Source: Epiperipatus broadwayi
Taxonomy: Eukaryota > Onychophora > Udeonychophora > Euonychophora > Peripatidae
Direction: 5' to 3'
Assembly: GCA_028023455.1 (NCBI GenBank)
Contig: JAQFVV010012489.1
Location: forward strand, 4,510,575 to 4,574,574
DNA length: 64,000 bases
In this document: positions 22,277 through 34,224 of the stretch, piece by piece
How positions within the stretch are numbered: the first letter of the stretch is position 1
Layout of the letters: each line of letters opens with the position of its first letter
Notes under the pieces: generated by a model
Told to the model about the DNA's origin: nothing
The model's database searches: none
The model's input: only the letters and a program-made list of their open reading frames with translations
Made by a program: the position numbers and the translations under genes

Positions 22277-24165
22277 ACTTCTTTTTGAAGTAAGATTTAT
22301 AACAGTACAATAGAGAGATTGATTTCAAAAACTATACCAGTGAGAAGAGAAAGTTTTTCTGTTCAATGTAAGCACTTTGTGAGCTAATTTTGTTTAAAAT
22401 TGTTAAAATTGGAAGTGTTTTTTTTAATATGCATAAAATTCCTATTCTAAATTACAATTTAACTAATTCTAATGAAAAATTAAATCTAGAAGATTTCATT
22501 TTTAATGTTAATGCAGATAAGGAAATAATGGAAGGAATTTCCAAAAATGATTTGAAAACCTTATTAGGTTATGAAAAGATAAGTGATTCCTGTGCTAATG
22601 AAAAAAAAACAATGAAACAAAGTTCAAAATTAAATAGCTCCAGGATATCTGAAGATGTTATCTATATAAACAAATAAATGATGAAAATGTAACTGATTTT
22701 TTTTTACTCTGATTTTCTTGAAAATAATTATACAAATTTAAAATCTACATTATTTCATAATCAACCTTTAAATGCTGAAGAATATCAGGGAATTACAAAC
22801 AAGTTCAATCAAACTATACCAATAATAATTTTAAAATCTTTTCTAAAATTCATGAATAAAAGACATTCATTATAACTATGACAGATGTAAATGTTACAAT
22901 AATGAAATTTCTCACAGATGATTTTTATAAATTTCTTACAGAAAAGAAAATGTACGAAATTGTCATCCTAATAATAAATACATAGTACCAGAGTTTATTC
23001 AAAAATGAATGTTTCAGAAGTGTGTTTAAATTATCAAAGACAGAATTGTCTGCTATGTAGATATAAACAGACAGACAAAACTAGCAGGCCAAATTAGAAA
23101 CTGCCATGATAATTTTACCAATCAGGATTTGTGAAATGTACTTGACATATATGGCAAAGTTTATATTTTCAAATAACTGCCTGAAAAAAGAGCAACAGTA
23201 CCAGTTTTAACTAACACAGCATTATTCAGCATCACCTTAAATAAAAATGTTCAACCAATTGATAGTTACATGCTTCTGATAGCTCTCCATTGATAATAAC
23301 CTTTAGAGGAATACTCTTTCAGTATATTTTTTGCAAATCCAAGGAGCACCTCATCATGAATTTTTCAGATAGATATTGCAACAGTTATGGTCTTAAAAAT
23401 TCAAAAACCCATCAATGTACCAAAGAAAAAATGTTAATACAAGAAAGCACAAAAATTTGTAAATGCAACTAGTGAAGAAATGGATCAATCAATGAATTAA
23501 ATACCACCAGTCAATAACATGATTCCCTAATTGAACATACTGACATCCACACTGAATAAGACTCCACAAGAAGAAGGTAAATCAGGAAAAATAACTCTGG
23601 ATAAAATGGTAACAATGATACCAATTTATCAGGGCAATCAAAAAAACAATGCAACTCTGATGACATAGATAGTAATGACTTCTTATTAGAGGATAATGAT
23701 AATTTTAAACCATTTGCAAGTAAAAAAATTTCAAAAAATAAAAACAAATAAAAACTAATGACAATCCAATAAATAAAGTCATTAATCCAATAAATAAGCA
23801 AAAAAAAAAACCATCTTCAAATTAAAAAAAATTCCCCAGCCCATTCAAGAAAACAAAACAAAATATAGTCAATCGTATATACAGATAAAACAAAATATAA
23901 TCAATCATATACAGATAACAATGCTCTGGAAGATGCAAGTACAGTACATTGGAGTAACAAAACTCTAATAATTTTCCACTTACACAACAAGTCAAATAAC
24001 TCACAGGAGCAGACACACACAAAGGGAAAACAAAAATAAAAAATGACAACAACTCTGCAGAATATAACACAAAAATGGAAACAAATACTATAGAAATTGC
24101 TGACAACTCTAATGAGTCTGACTCGTCTACAAATTCAAGAAGTACTGAAATGAAATACTCAACCA
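22277..24165 (+). pseudogene. LINE-A copy 2, 5' UTR and ORF1 remnant
   Basis: The 5' UTR matches 14887-15042 and runs without interruption into ORF1 at about 22390. The N-terminal piece at 22390-22677 corresponds to copy 1 ORF1. The Cys/His piece at 23290-23472 (YCNSYGLKNSKTHQC) has lost one Cys. The distal part is Lys/Asn/Ser-rich. Numerous stops are present. This copy is useful as the empty-site reference for insertions in copy 1. Confidence 0.6.
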
Positions 24166-24635
24166 TCATGGAAACACTGATATTTATTCAGAACAAAAAT
24201 TATTTTGCCTGGAAATTTGGGAACTGTATTCTCATTAATATGATGTAGCAACCTGAATTATTTTACATATTTTTAAAAGTACAAATCTCTTCATTACAAA
24301 TGAAAATAATGGAGAAAGCATAACTCACTGAAATTAGAGAAGAAAATAATACAAAACAAGGACTCAAAAACTCTTTAATGAAAACTGTTAATAATACCAA
24401 AATTCATGAATACACCAATTTAAAATTGAAAAACTTATATCCAAATAAAAAAAAATATAGAACAAACTCAAAAGAATATTATTTACCAAGGTAAGTCAAC
24501 TGATTTCACAGTGGGGATTTTCTATTATTTTTCATTTCTATATATCATATTATTGTTTTCACTTTTATAATTTTATTTATTTCTTACATTATATATTAAA
24601 CAATAATTCATCCTCCATCCTTTTTAAATAGTAAT

Positions 24636-25437
24636 ATGAGTCTTTTTATTACTGTAGTTAATGCAAGAGGTATTAATTCTACAAAGTGAATATTCGCACT
24701 TAGCAATTGGATAAGTCAATTTTCACCTCATATATTTTTATTTACAGAAACAAAATTTCCTGTACATTCCACATTTAATCCAGAACAGTACCTAAGTAAA
24801 TAGGAATACTGTAAATTGTCAACATCTGGTATTGCTGTTGCTGGAATATGGGTTCTTATTCATCATAGGCCTTCTTTTTCAAACTTTTAACATTGTGTAC
24901 TTAAATCAGCATATGAGTATAATTATTCTTTATCATTCTGCTTTCATACTTAATTTAATAACATTGTATTTGTATAATCAAACAGTTTTAATTCATCAAT
25001 TAATAAATAAAATACATTTAATATTAGCTACAAATTCTTACTCTACAGTAATTATGGATGATTTCAACATGTCCTACATGATATTTACATTAAAATACCT
25101 CCATTTAATTAATAAAAATTTTATGAGTGCTGATGTCCAAAAAACTCCATTTTATTCTATACTAAAAAAATTATTCTCTAATAGACCTTTTTTATTCACC
25201 ATATTTACATTTCATAAAAACTCTTCTCTCTGCCCTGCAACTTTTTCTGATCATTTAGCACTTAATATAGAACCCATGATTGACATGCAAGATCAACCAA
25301 CTCTTCCTCTAAATAATACCACCCATCATTTAAAATCCACTGCACCTGAAGCAGTTCTCTCTGAAATCTATATTTATTTTAAAAAAGATAGAAATACTAT
25401 CTCTAAACCCAGTAGAGGCCTGATTATCTTTTATTAA
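24636..25437 (+). pseudogene. LINE-A copy 2, endonuclease (EEP/APE-type)
   Basis: MSLFITVVNARGINS at 24636 is the first strand, with the NARG box better preserved than in copy 1. LFTETKFPVHS follows (ET-K motif). The long open piece at 24832-25437 has VIMDDFNMS (the GDFN-type metal-binding box, Gly to Asp), then TFSDHLALNIEP, the SDH box. It is one of the clearest domains of LINE-A. Stops near 24800-24830 separate the two parts, so it is not functional. Confidence 0.8.
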
Positions 25438-26925
25438 TATAGTATCTTCAAGTATTAGACATTATATTTCCAAAAATTATTTCTCCCATAGTCTTATAAA
25501 AAATTGAATATGCTACATTTGACACTAAAAGATATATCATGTGATCATTCTTCAGTCAATTTAATAATGTTCAGGAGTACCAAAAGTTTTTCTAGCTATT
25601 CCTCATAAGTGGTCTAATTGCTATATTCAGTGGTCATTAGAATATGCTGTTAAGAAATTAACTCCTTCATCTATCATTTATGAGTCAAAAATTATGGTTG
25701 GGGAAGACATGATTCTGCAAATACATCACCCCTTTAAAGCTAGACTCTAGAAACTTTCCTTTACAAAGCTCTTTTTTACTTTGGAATTACCACAAAAGAA
25801 CATAATATTACAAAATATTAGATTGCTCTAAGGTTGAATTTTATTCAGAATAACACACTTCCAGAGATACATGCTATTGCTACATTTATATTAGCTCATC
25901 TTAGTCATTTCAGTGTCCCAATAGTCTATAATATGATAAATTATCTCTCAAAACAGATACATGATATTGACCAACTTTATCCAGTCTCACTGGTTCCTAT
26001 CTTAAAAAGAATACACTTCCTTCTTTTCTAAATAATCTATGATCTATTTCAATGTCTTCTTTTATCATCAAACTAATAGAGTCCTAAAAAACAAAATTCA
26101 GTTTCTTATTCTCCATGCAATGTCTAAATTTTAATTTGCTAAGAATGGATGTTCTATTTCTGAAGCACTTATGTTATTTAAAATTTTAATGCATGATGTA
26201 AGACAGACTAGAAAATATGCACCTATTATCCAGTACTAATAATGTATATACTAGCCAACTTTATAAATAGAAAGTCTCATATTACACTTAATGACAAAAT
26301 GTCCCCTGGCTTTCCTCCACACAACACAATACCCCAAGGTTTCCCCCTTAGTTGACTATTGTTTATTACAAATATTCACCCTCTCCTACTTGAAATAGAA
26401 TCTAAACTACCAGGGATATGTATACCTTTTTTAAAACCACCAATCATATTTCATATATAGATGATATTATCATTTTTCTCCCATCCAAAAAATAACTGCC
26501 CAAAATGTATACTATGTTAGAAAATTGCTCTGAAGCTTATTCTTTAAAATTTAACAGAGACAAAATATCAATTTCGGGTACCATTTCTGGTTAATCAAAA
26601 TCATTCAGTTTGAGTTCCGCTCCTCATAAGATTCTAGGATTCCCAATCCACCTTTATATTAATGCAGTGAGAATAATGATACAAGAGCTATTAATAACTG
26701 CAATTGAAAAGGTAACAAACTCACTTTCAAAAATTTATCTCTCATTGCATAGTAAAATTTGACTCATTAACATATTAATATTTCCAAAAATAAATTATTA
26801 TGAACCTATCATTAAATTTACCACCTTATTCATAAACAAAGTTAACTCATTTTGTAGAATGTTAATATGGAATAAAAAGCAGTAGTAATAGGCATTAAAA
26901 GTCTGTAAAACATTCAAATATTCTC
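25438..26925 (+). pseudogene. LINE-A copy 2, reverse transcriptase (3'-truncated)
   Basis: The RT domain is in broken frames. One piece (25834-26031) aligns with 19690-19890 of copy 1. IPQGFPLS near 26330 is the PQG box, and YIDDIIIFLPS at 26454-26486 is the intact palm box. The sequence stops matching copy 1 at GGCATTAAAAGTCTG (26890-26905), after which a Penelope-like fragment begins, so the C-terminal finger and 3' end are missing here. Confidence 0.75.
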
Positions 26926-27262
26926 CATTGATCTTAAGATTAATATTACTCTAACCAAAACTAAGGATTTAATTTCTTTAGAAGCTCAAGAGATCTATGA
27001 GAACACCATTTCATGTTGCAAACCACATACATAGGGAGGAGCAATTGTTGTTTAAGTGCTAGAAGAGATAATGTTAATGGAGTAAAAACATTCAACATTT
27101 TCACCAGTTACTCTTCATGTTTTAGGCACTGTCCATTGCATAGATTTACCAAGTACTAAAATCATATCCCCATTCAACAATTACAATCATTGAGTATTTA
27201 AGAAAGTTATAATAATTAAAAAAAGCTGTATCAACAAACATGATGAAACAATAAAATTACCA
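26926..27262 (+). pseudogene. Penelope-like element fragment P1 (GIY-YIG region)
   Basis: Contains TKTKDLISLEAQEIYENTIS, which matches TKPKDLISLEVHGVYENLSE of P5 (34340-34400), the start of the GIY-YIG endonuclease. After a few frame changes come SPVTLHVLGTVHCIDLPSTK and a match to the CINKHDE-like end. The RT domain is absent. It replaces the 3' end of LINE-A copy 2, so it is either a 5'-truncated insertion at that point or marks a deletion junction. Confidence 0.6.
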
Positions 27263-27419
27263 TTCATAAAAAAAAAAAAGAGTTTCCTCACACAAAAGAA
27301 AGAAACCATCCAAATTTAAGTCAAACTATTTATCAATCATATGACATAATGTCCACGTGATTATTACTCTTCCCAATTGAAGGCAAGTATTATCTTGGTG
27401 AAACATAGTTATTATAGTC

Positions 27420-27584
27420 TAATTTTATTTTATTTTATTTTATTACACACAGTTGCTACCAAAACATTAGTTATAAAACACTCTTTGCCCATGAAAATAT
27501 ATATATATTATAATAATATTATATATATATATATATATATTTATCATTATATATATATATATATATATTATAATAATATTACAA
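27420..27584. repeat. TTTTA repeat and TA microsatellites
   Basis: A (TTTTA)n run at 27422-27445 and two long TA runs (about 27500-27540 and 27549-27570), each bordered by TATTATAATAATATTA-like sequence. Confidence 0.85.
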
Positions 27585-27609
27585 ATCGATGTCTGTATTT
27601 CTTCAAAAT

Positions 27610-28655
27610 AATATACGTAACTCTATAAATAAATATTTGAAAATACAGTAATTAAAAGTCAATAAAAATTATATGTATAACTATAACTTAGAAGCGCTTT
27701 CACTACATTGTAGCTTTGTCAACTATCACATTTAAAATGTCAACTTTCCCATAATTCAATGTCAACTTTCCCATAATTCTGTTATCTTAACGTTTGCTGC
27801 TTGCCGATTAATTAAATTTTGCTTGTATTTATATATCAACATTGCCTCTTTAATTTTTCTTTTATTGTTATTTCTTTCAGTTTCCAATATTTTTACATTG
27901 TTATAATCAAAATCAAAACCATATATATATGATTTATTATGGTCATAAAAAACAGAAGCTGATAAATTCTCACTATTTTTAAAATTTTGTTTCGTATTTT
28001 GAACTCTTTTAAACAATAATATGTGCTATTTTGTTCTTTTTTCCAATGTGCACCTCAATTCACCTATATATCCACTACCACACCTACATGTCCATTTGTA
28101 AATGATTCAATTTTTATTTGTCAATAAAGTTTTATCTTTTGAATTGTTTATTAATTTATTTAATGTAGGTGGTGCATAAAATGCTATATCGCATATTCCT
28201 TTATAAATTTTCTTAATGAAACTTGTCTGTTGATTCGATATATATGGGATTGATATCCACAACTTTTTATCAGAAAAATTAACATTATTATTAATATTTT
28301 TATATTTAAAAGTAAAATTTTTAACAGTATAATATACACAATCACAATTGTATCTAACGTTTAACAACTCATTACAATATACTTCAATATTTTTAGTTTT
28401 ATCTGATGCATATTTACAAAGGTTATCATTTCTAAATAAAAAGAACTTCAAACCTGCCATTTTATGTGACATTGGTACTTTTGATTCATATGGAATATAT
28501 CCTCTTTTTGCTATTGGTTTAAGAGTCATATAGTAATCCAGTTTATCCTTATTTCTAGTAATCTTGAGATCTAAAAATTGAACACTCATTGAATTTTCTT
28601 CTGTTTTAATCCACTTTAAACCCTTTATATTATTTAATTCATTAAACAAATCATT
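27610..28655 (-). pseudogene. Penelope-like element P2a, left arm of palindrome
   Basis: C-terminal half of a PLE protein on the minus strand: the end of RT (SVQFLDLKITR, the FLDL motif after the catalytic box), a linker, then the GIY-YIG nuclease (IIYKWTC, YIGE, KRTK). It extends ~57 bp further 5' than the right arm (FNELNNIKGLKWIKTEE). Two nonsense codons break it relative to the right arm: TGA at 28107-28109 in place of Cys and TAG at 28026-28028 in place of the Glu of KEH. Both are single-base changes. The 3' tail (27610-27785) has two 22-bp tandem units (GAATTATGGGAAAGTTGACA core) and a hammerhead-like motif at 27691-27722. Confidence 0.85.
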
Positions 28656-28660
28656 AATAG

Positions 28661-29645
28661 AAAATTCAATGAGTGTTCAATTTTTAGATCTCAAGATTAC
28701 TAGAAATAAGGATAAACTGGATTACTATATGACTCTTAAACCAATAGCAAAAAGAGGATATATTCCATATGAATCAAAAGTACCAATGTCACATAAAATG
28801 GCAGGTTTGAAGTCCTTTTTATTTAGAAATGATAACCTTTGTAAATATGCATCAGATAAAACTAAAAATATTGAAGTATATTGTAATGAGTTGTTAAACA
28901 TTGGATACAATTATGATTGTGTATATTATACTGTTAAAAATTTTATTTCTAAATATAAAAATATTAATAATAATGTTAATTTTTCTGATAAAAAGTTGTG
29001 GATATCAATACCATATATGTCGAATCAACAGGCAAGTTTCATTAAGAACATTTATAAAGGAATATGCGATATAGCATTTTATGCACCACCTACATTAAAT
29101 AAATTAATAAACAATTCAAAAGATAAAACTTTATTGACAAATAAAAATTGTATCATTTACAAATGGACATGTAGGTGTAGTAGTGGATATATAGGTGAAT
29201 CGAGATGCATATTGGAAAAAAGAACAAAAGAGCACATATTATTGTTTAAAAGAGTTCAAAATACGAAACAAAATTTTAAAAATAGTGAGAATTTATCAGC
29301 TTCTGTTTTTTATGACCATAATAAATCATGTATATATGGTTTTGATTTTGATTATAACAATGTAAAAATATTGGAAACTGAAAGAAATAACAATAAAAGA
29401 AAAATTAAAGAGGCGATGTTGATATATAAATACAAGCAAAATTTAATTAATCTGCAAGCAGCAAACGTTAAGATAACAGAATTATGGGAAAGTTGACATT
29501 GAATTATGGGAAAGTTGACATTTTAAATGTGATAGTTGACAAAGCTACAATGTAGTGAAAACACTTCTAAGTTATAGTTATACATATTATTTATTGACTT
29601 TTAATTACTGTATTTTTAAATTTTTATTTATACAGTTACATTTAT
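28661..29645 (+). pseudogene. Penelope-like element P2b, right arm of palindrome
   Basis: A 275-codon open frame (28669-29496) without internal stops. Residues 3-12 are the RT FLDL region. Residues 161-189 are the GIY-YIG nuclease core: IIY (162-164) in place of GIY, paired Cys at 168 and 170, YIG (174-176), and EH at 188-189. PLEs of this type encode RT fused to this nuclease, which nicks target DNA. The N-terminal RT with catalytic Asp residues is absent, so this is 5'-truncated and cannot transpose. The true start is internal to the ancestral gene. The 3' tail repeats that of P2a, including the tandem 22-bp units at 29480-29523 and the hammerhead-like motif at 29536-29567. Confidence 0.85.
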
Positions 29646-29672
29646 TCTTGTAATGTTTATATATATATATAT

Positions 29673-31890
29673 TGTAACGAGCATGGACGTTCGTTACATT
29701 GTTGTTGTTTTTTTTAAATTTATTAAACATGAAAGTAAATTAAAAAGTTCGCATTTAAAAATTTTCTTTAAGAATTAAAAATTGAAATTAAATATCATCT
29801 TAAACTCTTATATATTAAATCGCACAGATAATGAAAAATTATTAAAATAAAACTTTATTAAAGAAAAAGTATTTTAAAACTAAATTTTAAAAAGATTTGG
29901 AGATGAAATTATATCTTTAAATTTATCTTTAAATATATCTTTGATTTGGAAAACAGGTTAATTAATCAGAAATGGAAATGATTGTTAATTAGTTAAATGT
30001 AAACCAGCCTTGGCATTTAAATGTAACAACACCGGTCAGATAAGAAAACAATAGAAACTGTTAGCAAATAAGAAGAAATCCCTATGGAATCGGACCGCAG
30101 CGAAAGGACCATCGCATCGGTGACGTAATGTAAATTCAATCCTTCACATTAATATAAAAGGAAAATTTGGAAATTATTAATCAGTGACTGGAAATTGATT
30201 ATTACGATGTGACTATATGTAGTAGTACGGAGTTGGAGGAATTGACAGACGCACGGTCAATTCTTTCAGCTGTTAAAGAAAGGAGAAATGAACTATCGTT
30301 TCCTAAATTGAGGACCAACTAAATTAAAAAACCTCCGAATGAATAAATAAAACAACGGCTAAATGGATACCAATTTTAGGACGGCATGGGAATTTACGTT
30401 CATGGCAAGCAACGGATAAAGTTGGACGTTTTAAAAATCGTAAGAACTTATATATATTCACTTGAAACAATAAGAACTCTAAATTTTAAAACTTTTTAGT
30501 AAATAATGCAATAGAATCCTATCTGACCAAACTAAATTAATAATGTTATTTGATGTATTTTTTTTCTTATTTATTTTGTAAAATCATTTCCATTTATTTA
30601 TTTTTTGTTCTTTAAGTTTTATTATGATTGTTGTTTTCCATTAAATTAATTATAAAAATGTTAAACTTAAGTCGGGCGTGAATGGCTGTATAGATTTGTA
30701 AAGTTATATTAGGGAGGGTAATCTTAGGTTATTTGTTTCGTGGTTAAATTGGGTCAATGGATTGGATATATTGATGTGATTAGTAGATGTAATATTGATT
30801 CGCTACGGGCAGAATCGCTTCATACGCCGCACACTTCCGTTTGCCTATGGAAGGAATTATAAGTCGGATACCGCAGTTCCTTTCTATGGAGTTTTTTGTT
30901 TTATTGCTCTTCTTTGCAGATAGATGTAATATTCCTATCTCATAAGAGGCAATTTCTTCTTTTAACCTTTTGTGCTGCCGTATTTTATTACATTGAATAC
31001 ATCGATGTATCAGATGAATTGATGCCAGTTTGACTACGAATTTTAGCCTAAGGTTAAATAGGGATAGAATGTTTTAATTTCAATGCAAATCTATGTAGTA
31101 TTCATACTCGATTCTAAATAAAAATGCATTAAACTTAAGTTGTTTATAGACGCTTGCATGGATTGTTTATCGGTTAACTATGTTTTGCGTTTTCATATTT
31201 GATCAAGATATATAGACATTCGATAAATAATGATACCTTACGGTGAGTATCTAGAATGTATTTATTCGGATGTCTTTTAAGTTATTGGTGACAATGCAAG
31301 TATCTTATGATGAATACTATTGGGTTACGTAGAAATTTCCCTCCGCAATTGTCAGTAATCAATAATTTTGTATTTTGATCGTTTATGTTTACTTTGAAAT
31401 GTTTTTGACCGTGAAATCTATGTAACCGATCTATATTCAACATTATAAACAAGCTTTCCTAAATTTATCTGTGCGAACTTAATTAAAATGTAAAATTAGA
31501 ATATAATAGTAATTAAATGTAAATTAAAGTCAAAAATCTAAGGTAAAGTTAAAAATAATGTTAAATGTTAAAATGTAAAACTAATACTAAAATAATTTTA
31601 AATCTTATATATATGTGAAATAAATAAATGTTTGTGTGTTAATTACTGGCAGTGGCTTATTTTATTCTTTTTTTATATATATGCTCTTAGATTATCTTAT
31701 TAAATCTCTGCTATTCCACTGAGCTAGTGACATGGGCTAACGACCGGAACCAAAATATTTAAAAAAAAAAAAAATTTTTTTTTTTTTTGACTTACGTATC
31801 TGCCTACTTTATAAATTTTTCTAGGTTCAAATGCCTAGATGGCGCCCCGTAGTGCAGTTTACGTTAAGTGCCTTTCTCCGGATCGTTACA
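29673..31890. mobile_element. 2.2-kb TGTAACGA...TCGTTACA element in a TA microsatellite (solo long LTR?)
   Basis: It begins TGTAACGA and ends TCGTTACA, perfect 8-bp inverted ends with TG...CA. Both sides are TA runs (TATATATATA before 29673, TATATAT after 31890), consistent with a short TA-rich target duplication. Composition differs from the surroundings, with higher GC and more CpG. It contains a TATA-like TATAAAAG (about 30155), AATAAATAAA poly(A)-type signals (near 30342 and 31619) and no long open frame. TG...CA ends, promoter and poly(A) signals fit a solo LTR of a long-LTR retrotransposon. A non-autonomous TIR transposon is the alternative. The first 26 bases also form a near-perfect hairpin (TGTAACGA / TTCGTTACA). 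Confidence 0.65.
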
Positions 31891-32720
31891 TATATATCTG
31901 ATAAAGAACATCTTTCTCAAGAAATAAAACTTACAAAAAGTATTCTGCTTTCTAATAATTATAATAAAAACATCATATGTAAGTCTTTATATAACATTAA
32001 TACTAAAAAGAAAAAAGAGGATAGAATTGATAATTCCTCATTTAATAGAGTAATTTTGCCTTACATTAGGGGGGTTACTGATAAAATCAGTAGAAGACTA
32101 TCTTGTTTTAATATAAAGACCACTTTTTCTACTGGCAAAAAAATTGGTGATTTTTTGTATAAACCTAAAGACAGAATACTTTTGGAACATCAAGGAGTTT
32201 ATGAAATTTCGTATTTCCAGTGCTCAAGAGGCTATGTGGGTCAGTCTAATAGACGAATTAATGTCAGAATTAAGGAACATAAAAATGCTTTTCAACAAAA
32301 AATTAGCACATCAGTTTTTACTTCCTATTATTTAGAAACTGGTCACAAACCTAATTTTGACAATACAAAACTACTTGCTAATTTGGAAAGATATGATTTA
32401 AGAACCATGAGAGAGTCAATTGAAATATTAAAGAGACCTACTGGTTTAAATAGAACTGATGAAGCACAACGTATTCCAGCTATGTGGAAACCTCTCTTTT
32501 TATCCAATATTAAATTAAAATTAACAGGTAAAAATACTGAGGAAAATAAACATTTTGATAAGCCTCATATTGTGAATGCTGAACTGGAATCTCATTTCTC
32601 ATCTTGCACACAGTCATGTTATTTGTTAAGATCTAACGGTTTTTCTTTCAAAAGTTAACCTTGAAAATGGTGGTTGCTATTCCGTCGAAATATCGGTGCT
32701 CAATGGAAAATAAGACACGG
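31891..32720 (+). pseudogene. Penelope-like element P3 (RT end and GIY-YIG nuclease)
   Basis: The open frame runs 31831-32658, but its first ~20 codons lie in the TGTAACGA element, so the PLE part starts near 31891. In order: EIKLTKSILLSNNY (RT thumb-type), ILPYIRGVTDKISRRL (the conserved PYxxG-linker), then the GIY-YIG nuclease with GVYEI (122-126), Cys131, GYVGQSNRR (134-142) and RIKEHK (146-151). Next comes a region with ETGHKPNFDN, typical of the PLE C-terminus. Its GVY and YVG boxes are more canonical than those of P2, so it is a different PLE family. RT catalytic boxes are missing (5' truncation). The tail at 32661-32696 has a hammerhead-like motif. Confidence 0.85.
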
Positions 32721-33054
32721 TATATCCCAAAAACTTATAATTTATCTATATATATATATGTTTCATCCATGTATGATTTTGATTATAAATATACAGACAT
32801 TTTGACTTGAACACATAAGTTATCAACTGGATGTTGAATGGAGTATAATAAAGATGATTTTAGAGACACCATAAGCAGTGATTTATAATATTAAAGTTCC
32901 ACCAATATTAAAAAAAATCTGGTATATAAAATAAAAGTAAAAAAATCTTCAGATTAATGTTTTTAAAAAAAAATTTTCCAAATAAAAGTTTGCATGTATT
33001 ATTGCATTTGTTGACAGAATTTGGCCCTTTTAGTATCTCAATAGTTTTTCTGAT

Positions 33055-33990
33055 TTAATATTGACAGAGAGTATCATGTGGGGATAGGATCCTGTTGTTA
33101 GAGAAATCAATATTGTGACTTGAAACCATTGTATGAAGTGAGAATGCTGCTAATGATGAGTGTTGCTTATCTACATTAATAAGTTCATTATTCATCATGA
33201 GATCACCATTCCATATGCTTACACATGCTGTTAATAACAGTACCAAACTCCATACAGTGGTGCCACCAAGTGCAAGCCTTCATAATCAATGGATGCAAAA
33301 AGGTTTGTGCATAAAATCCCTCTCTATTGCATACTCATCCAACATCCCAGATTAGTTCCTCACTTGTGATTTACCAAACGGTATAGATGCTGAACAGATT
33401 TCAGATCTATATGACTATACAAGCAAATGAGCTTGAATTGGAAACATTGTGGTGTTTTCATCTTGGTCTCCTAACTTTATGGTTTACCAAATAGGTAAAA
33501 GGTGAATGCTGGAGGGTTGCATTAGATAACAAGATATAGATGCAGTGCTCTCAAATCTAAGGTTCTTCACTGATAAAATTCACAAGCTAAAAACTAGTCT
33601 GGGGATGTTGGATGAGTATACAATAGGTAAGGATTTTATGGTCAAACATTCCTGAATCTATTGATTATGAAAACTTGCACTTGGTGGTACTACTGTATGG
33701 AGAGTTTGATACTCTTATTAAGTTAATATATTCTAGTACTGATGTGACAATTGATCACATCTATATAAGAAGCTTTACAAATGAGACATAAAATTACATA
33801 AACTCCATGAGCCACAAGAGGGATTCAATTTTTAGGCTTGGTTATGAGGTTACTAATTTTTTGATAAGTAGTTTATGCTGTTTTTATTTTGTAGCATTTT
33901 ATATTTCTAATACTGCCTGTGTTTCGTTTTATGTAAGGAACACAAATTGTAATAGTTGTTTTGTCTTCATTTTGCTTTTTATTTTAATTA
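33055..33990 (-). pseudogene. Penelope-like element P4, interrupted by a MITE
   Basis: Minus-strand PLE remnant in two parts. The 5' part (about 33990 down to 33736) reads VPYIKRNTGSIRNIKCYK and a LITKPK / AHGVY block in broken frames. The 3' part (33220-33055) reads SSLAAFSLHTMVSSHNIDFS. P5 on the opposite strand has both blocks contiguous (SIITKPKDLISLEVHGVYEN and SSLSTPSLHGMNSGHNVDFF), showing that the ~535 bp between them is an insertion. Heavily mutated. Confidence 0.7.
33200..33735. mobile_element. Inverted-repeat MITE (M1) inside P4
   Basis: Long imperfect terminal inverted repeats of ~130 bp. The left arm (33228-33360) contains CTCCATACAGTGGTGCC, CCAAGTGCAAG and TGTGCATAAAATCC. The right arm (33590-33722) is its inverse, with GGATGTTGGATGAGTATAC and CTTGCACTTGGTGG. 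The centre (33370-33580) is unique and non-coding. A single arm of the same family is at 46457-46625. No transposase is present. A target duplication is not clear. Confidence 0.75.
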
Positions 33991-34224
33991 TTTTGGCTGA
34001 AGTAAGATTTGGTGAATAATTTTATTATTACAACCATAATCTATTAGATATTTACAATTGTCATCACATTATCATCCAACTCAGATTTTTTTCTGTAACC
34101 AAAACTCTTTCACTACAGCAATTAACCTTTCAGATAAATCAAATCTGAAAGAAGAAATAATCATATAAATAATGTTGTATTAGCTAATGGTTTTATTGAT
34201 AAATTATTCACCAAGCTACTATTA

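Noticed and set aside
28348-28910. Frames opposite the Penelope coding strands (28348-28533 plus, 28725-28910 minus)
   Set aside because: They are antisense shadows of the two palindrome arms and mirror each other for that reason.
31831-31890. ATG at 31831 as the start of a Penelope-like gene
   Set aside because: The first ~20 codons lie in the TGTAACGA...TCGTTACA element, so this start is accidental read-through into a truncated PLE.
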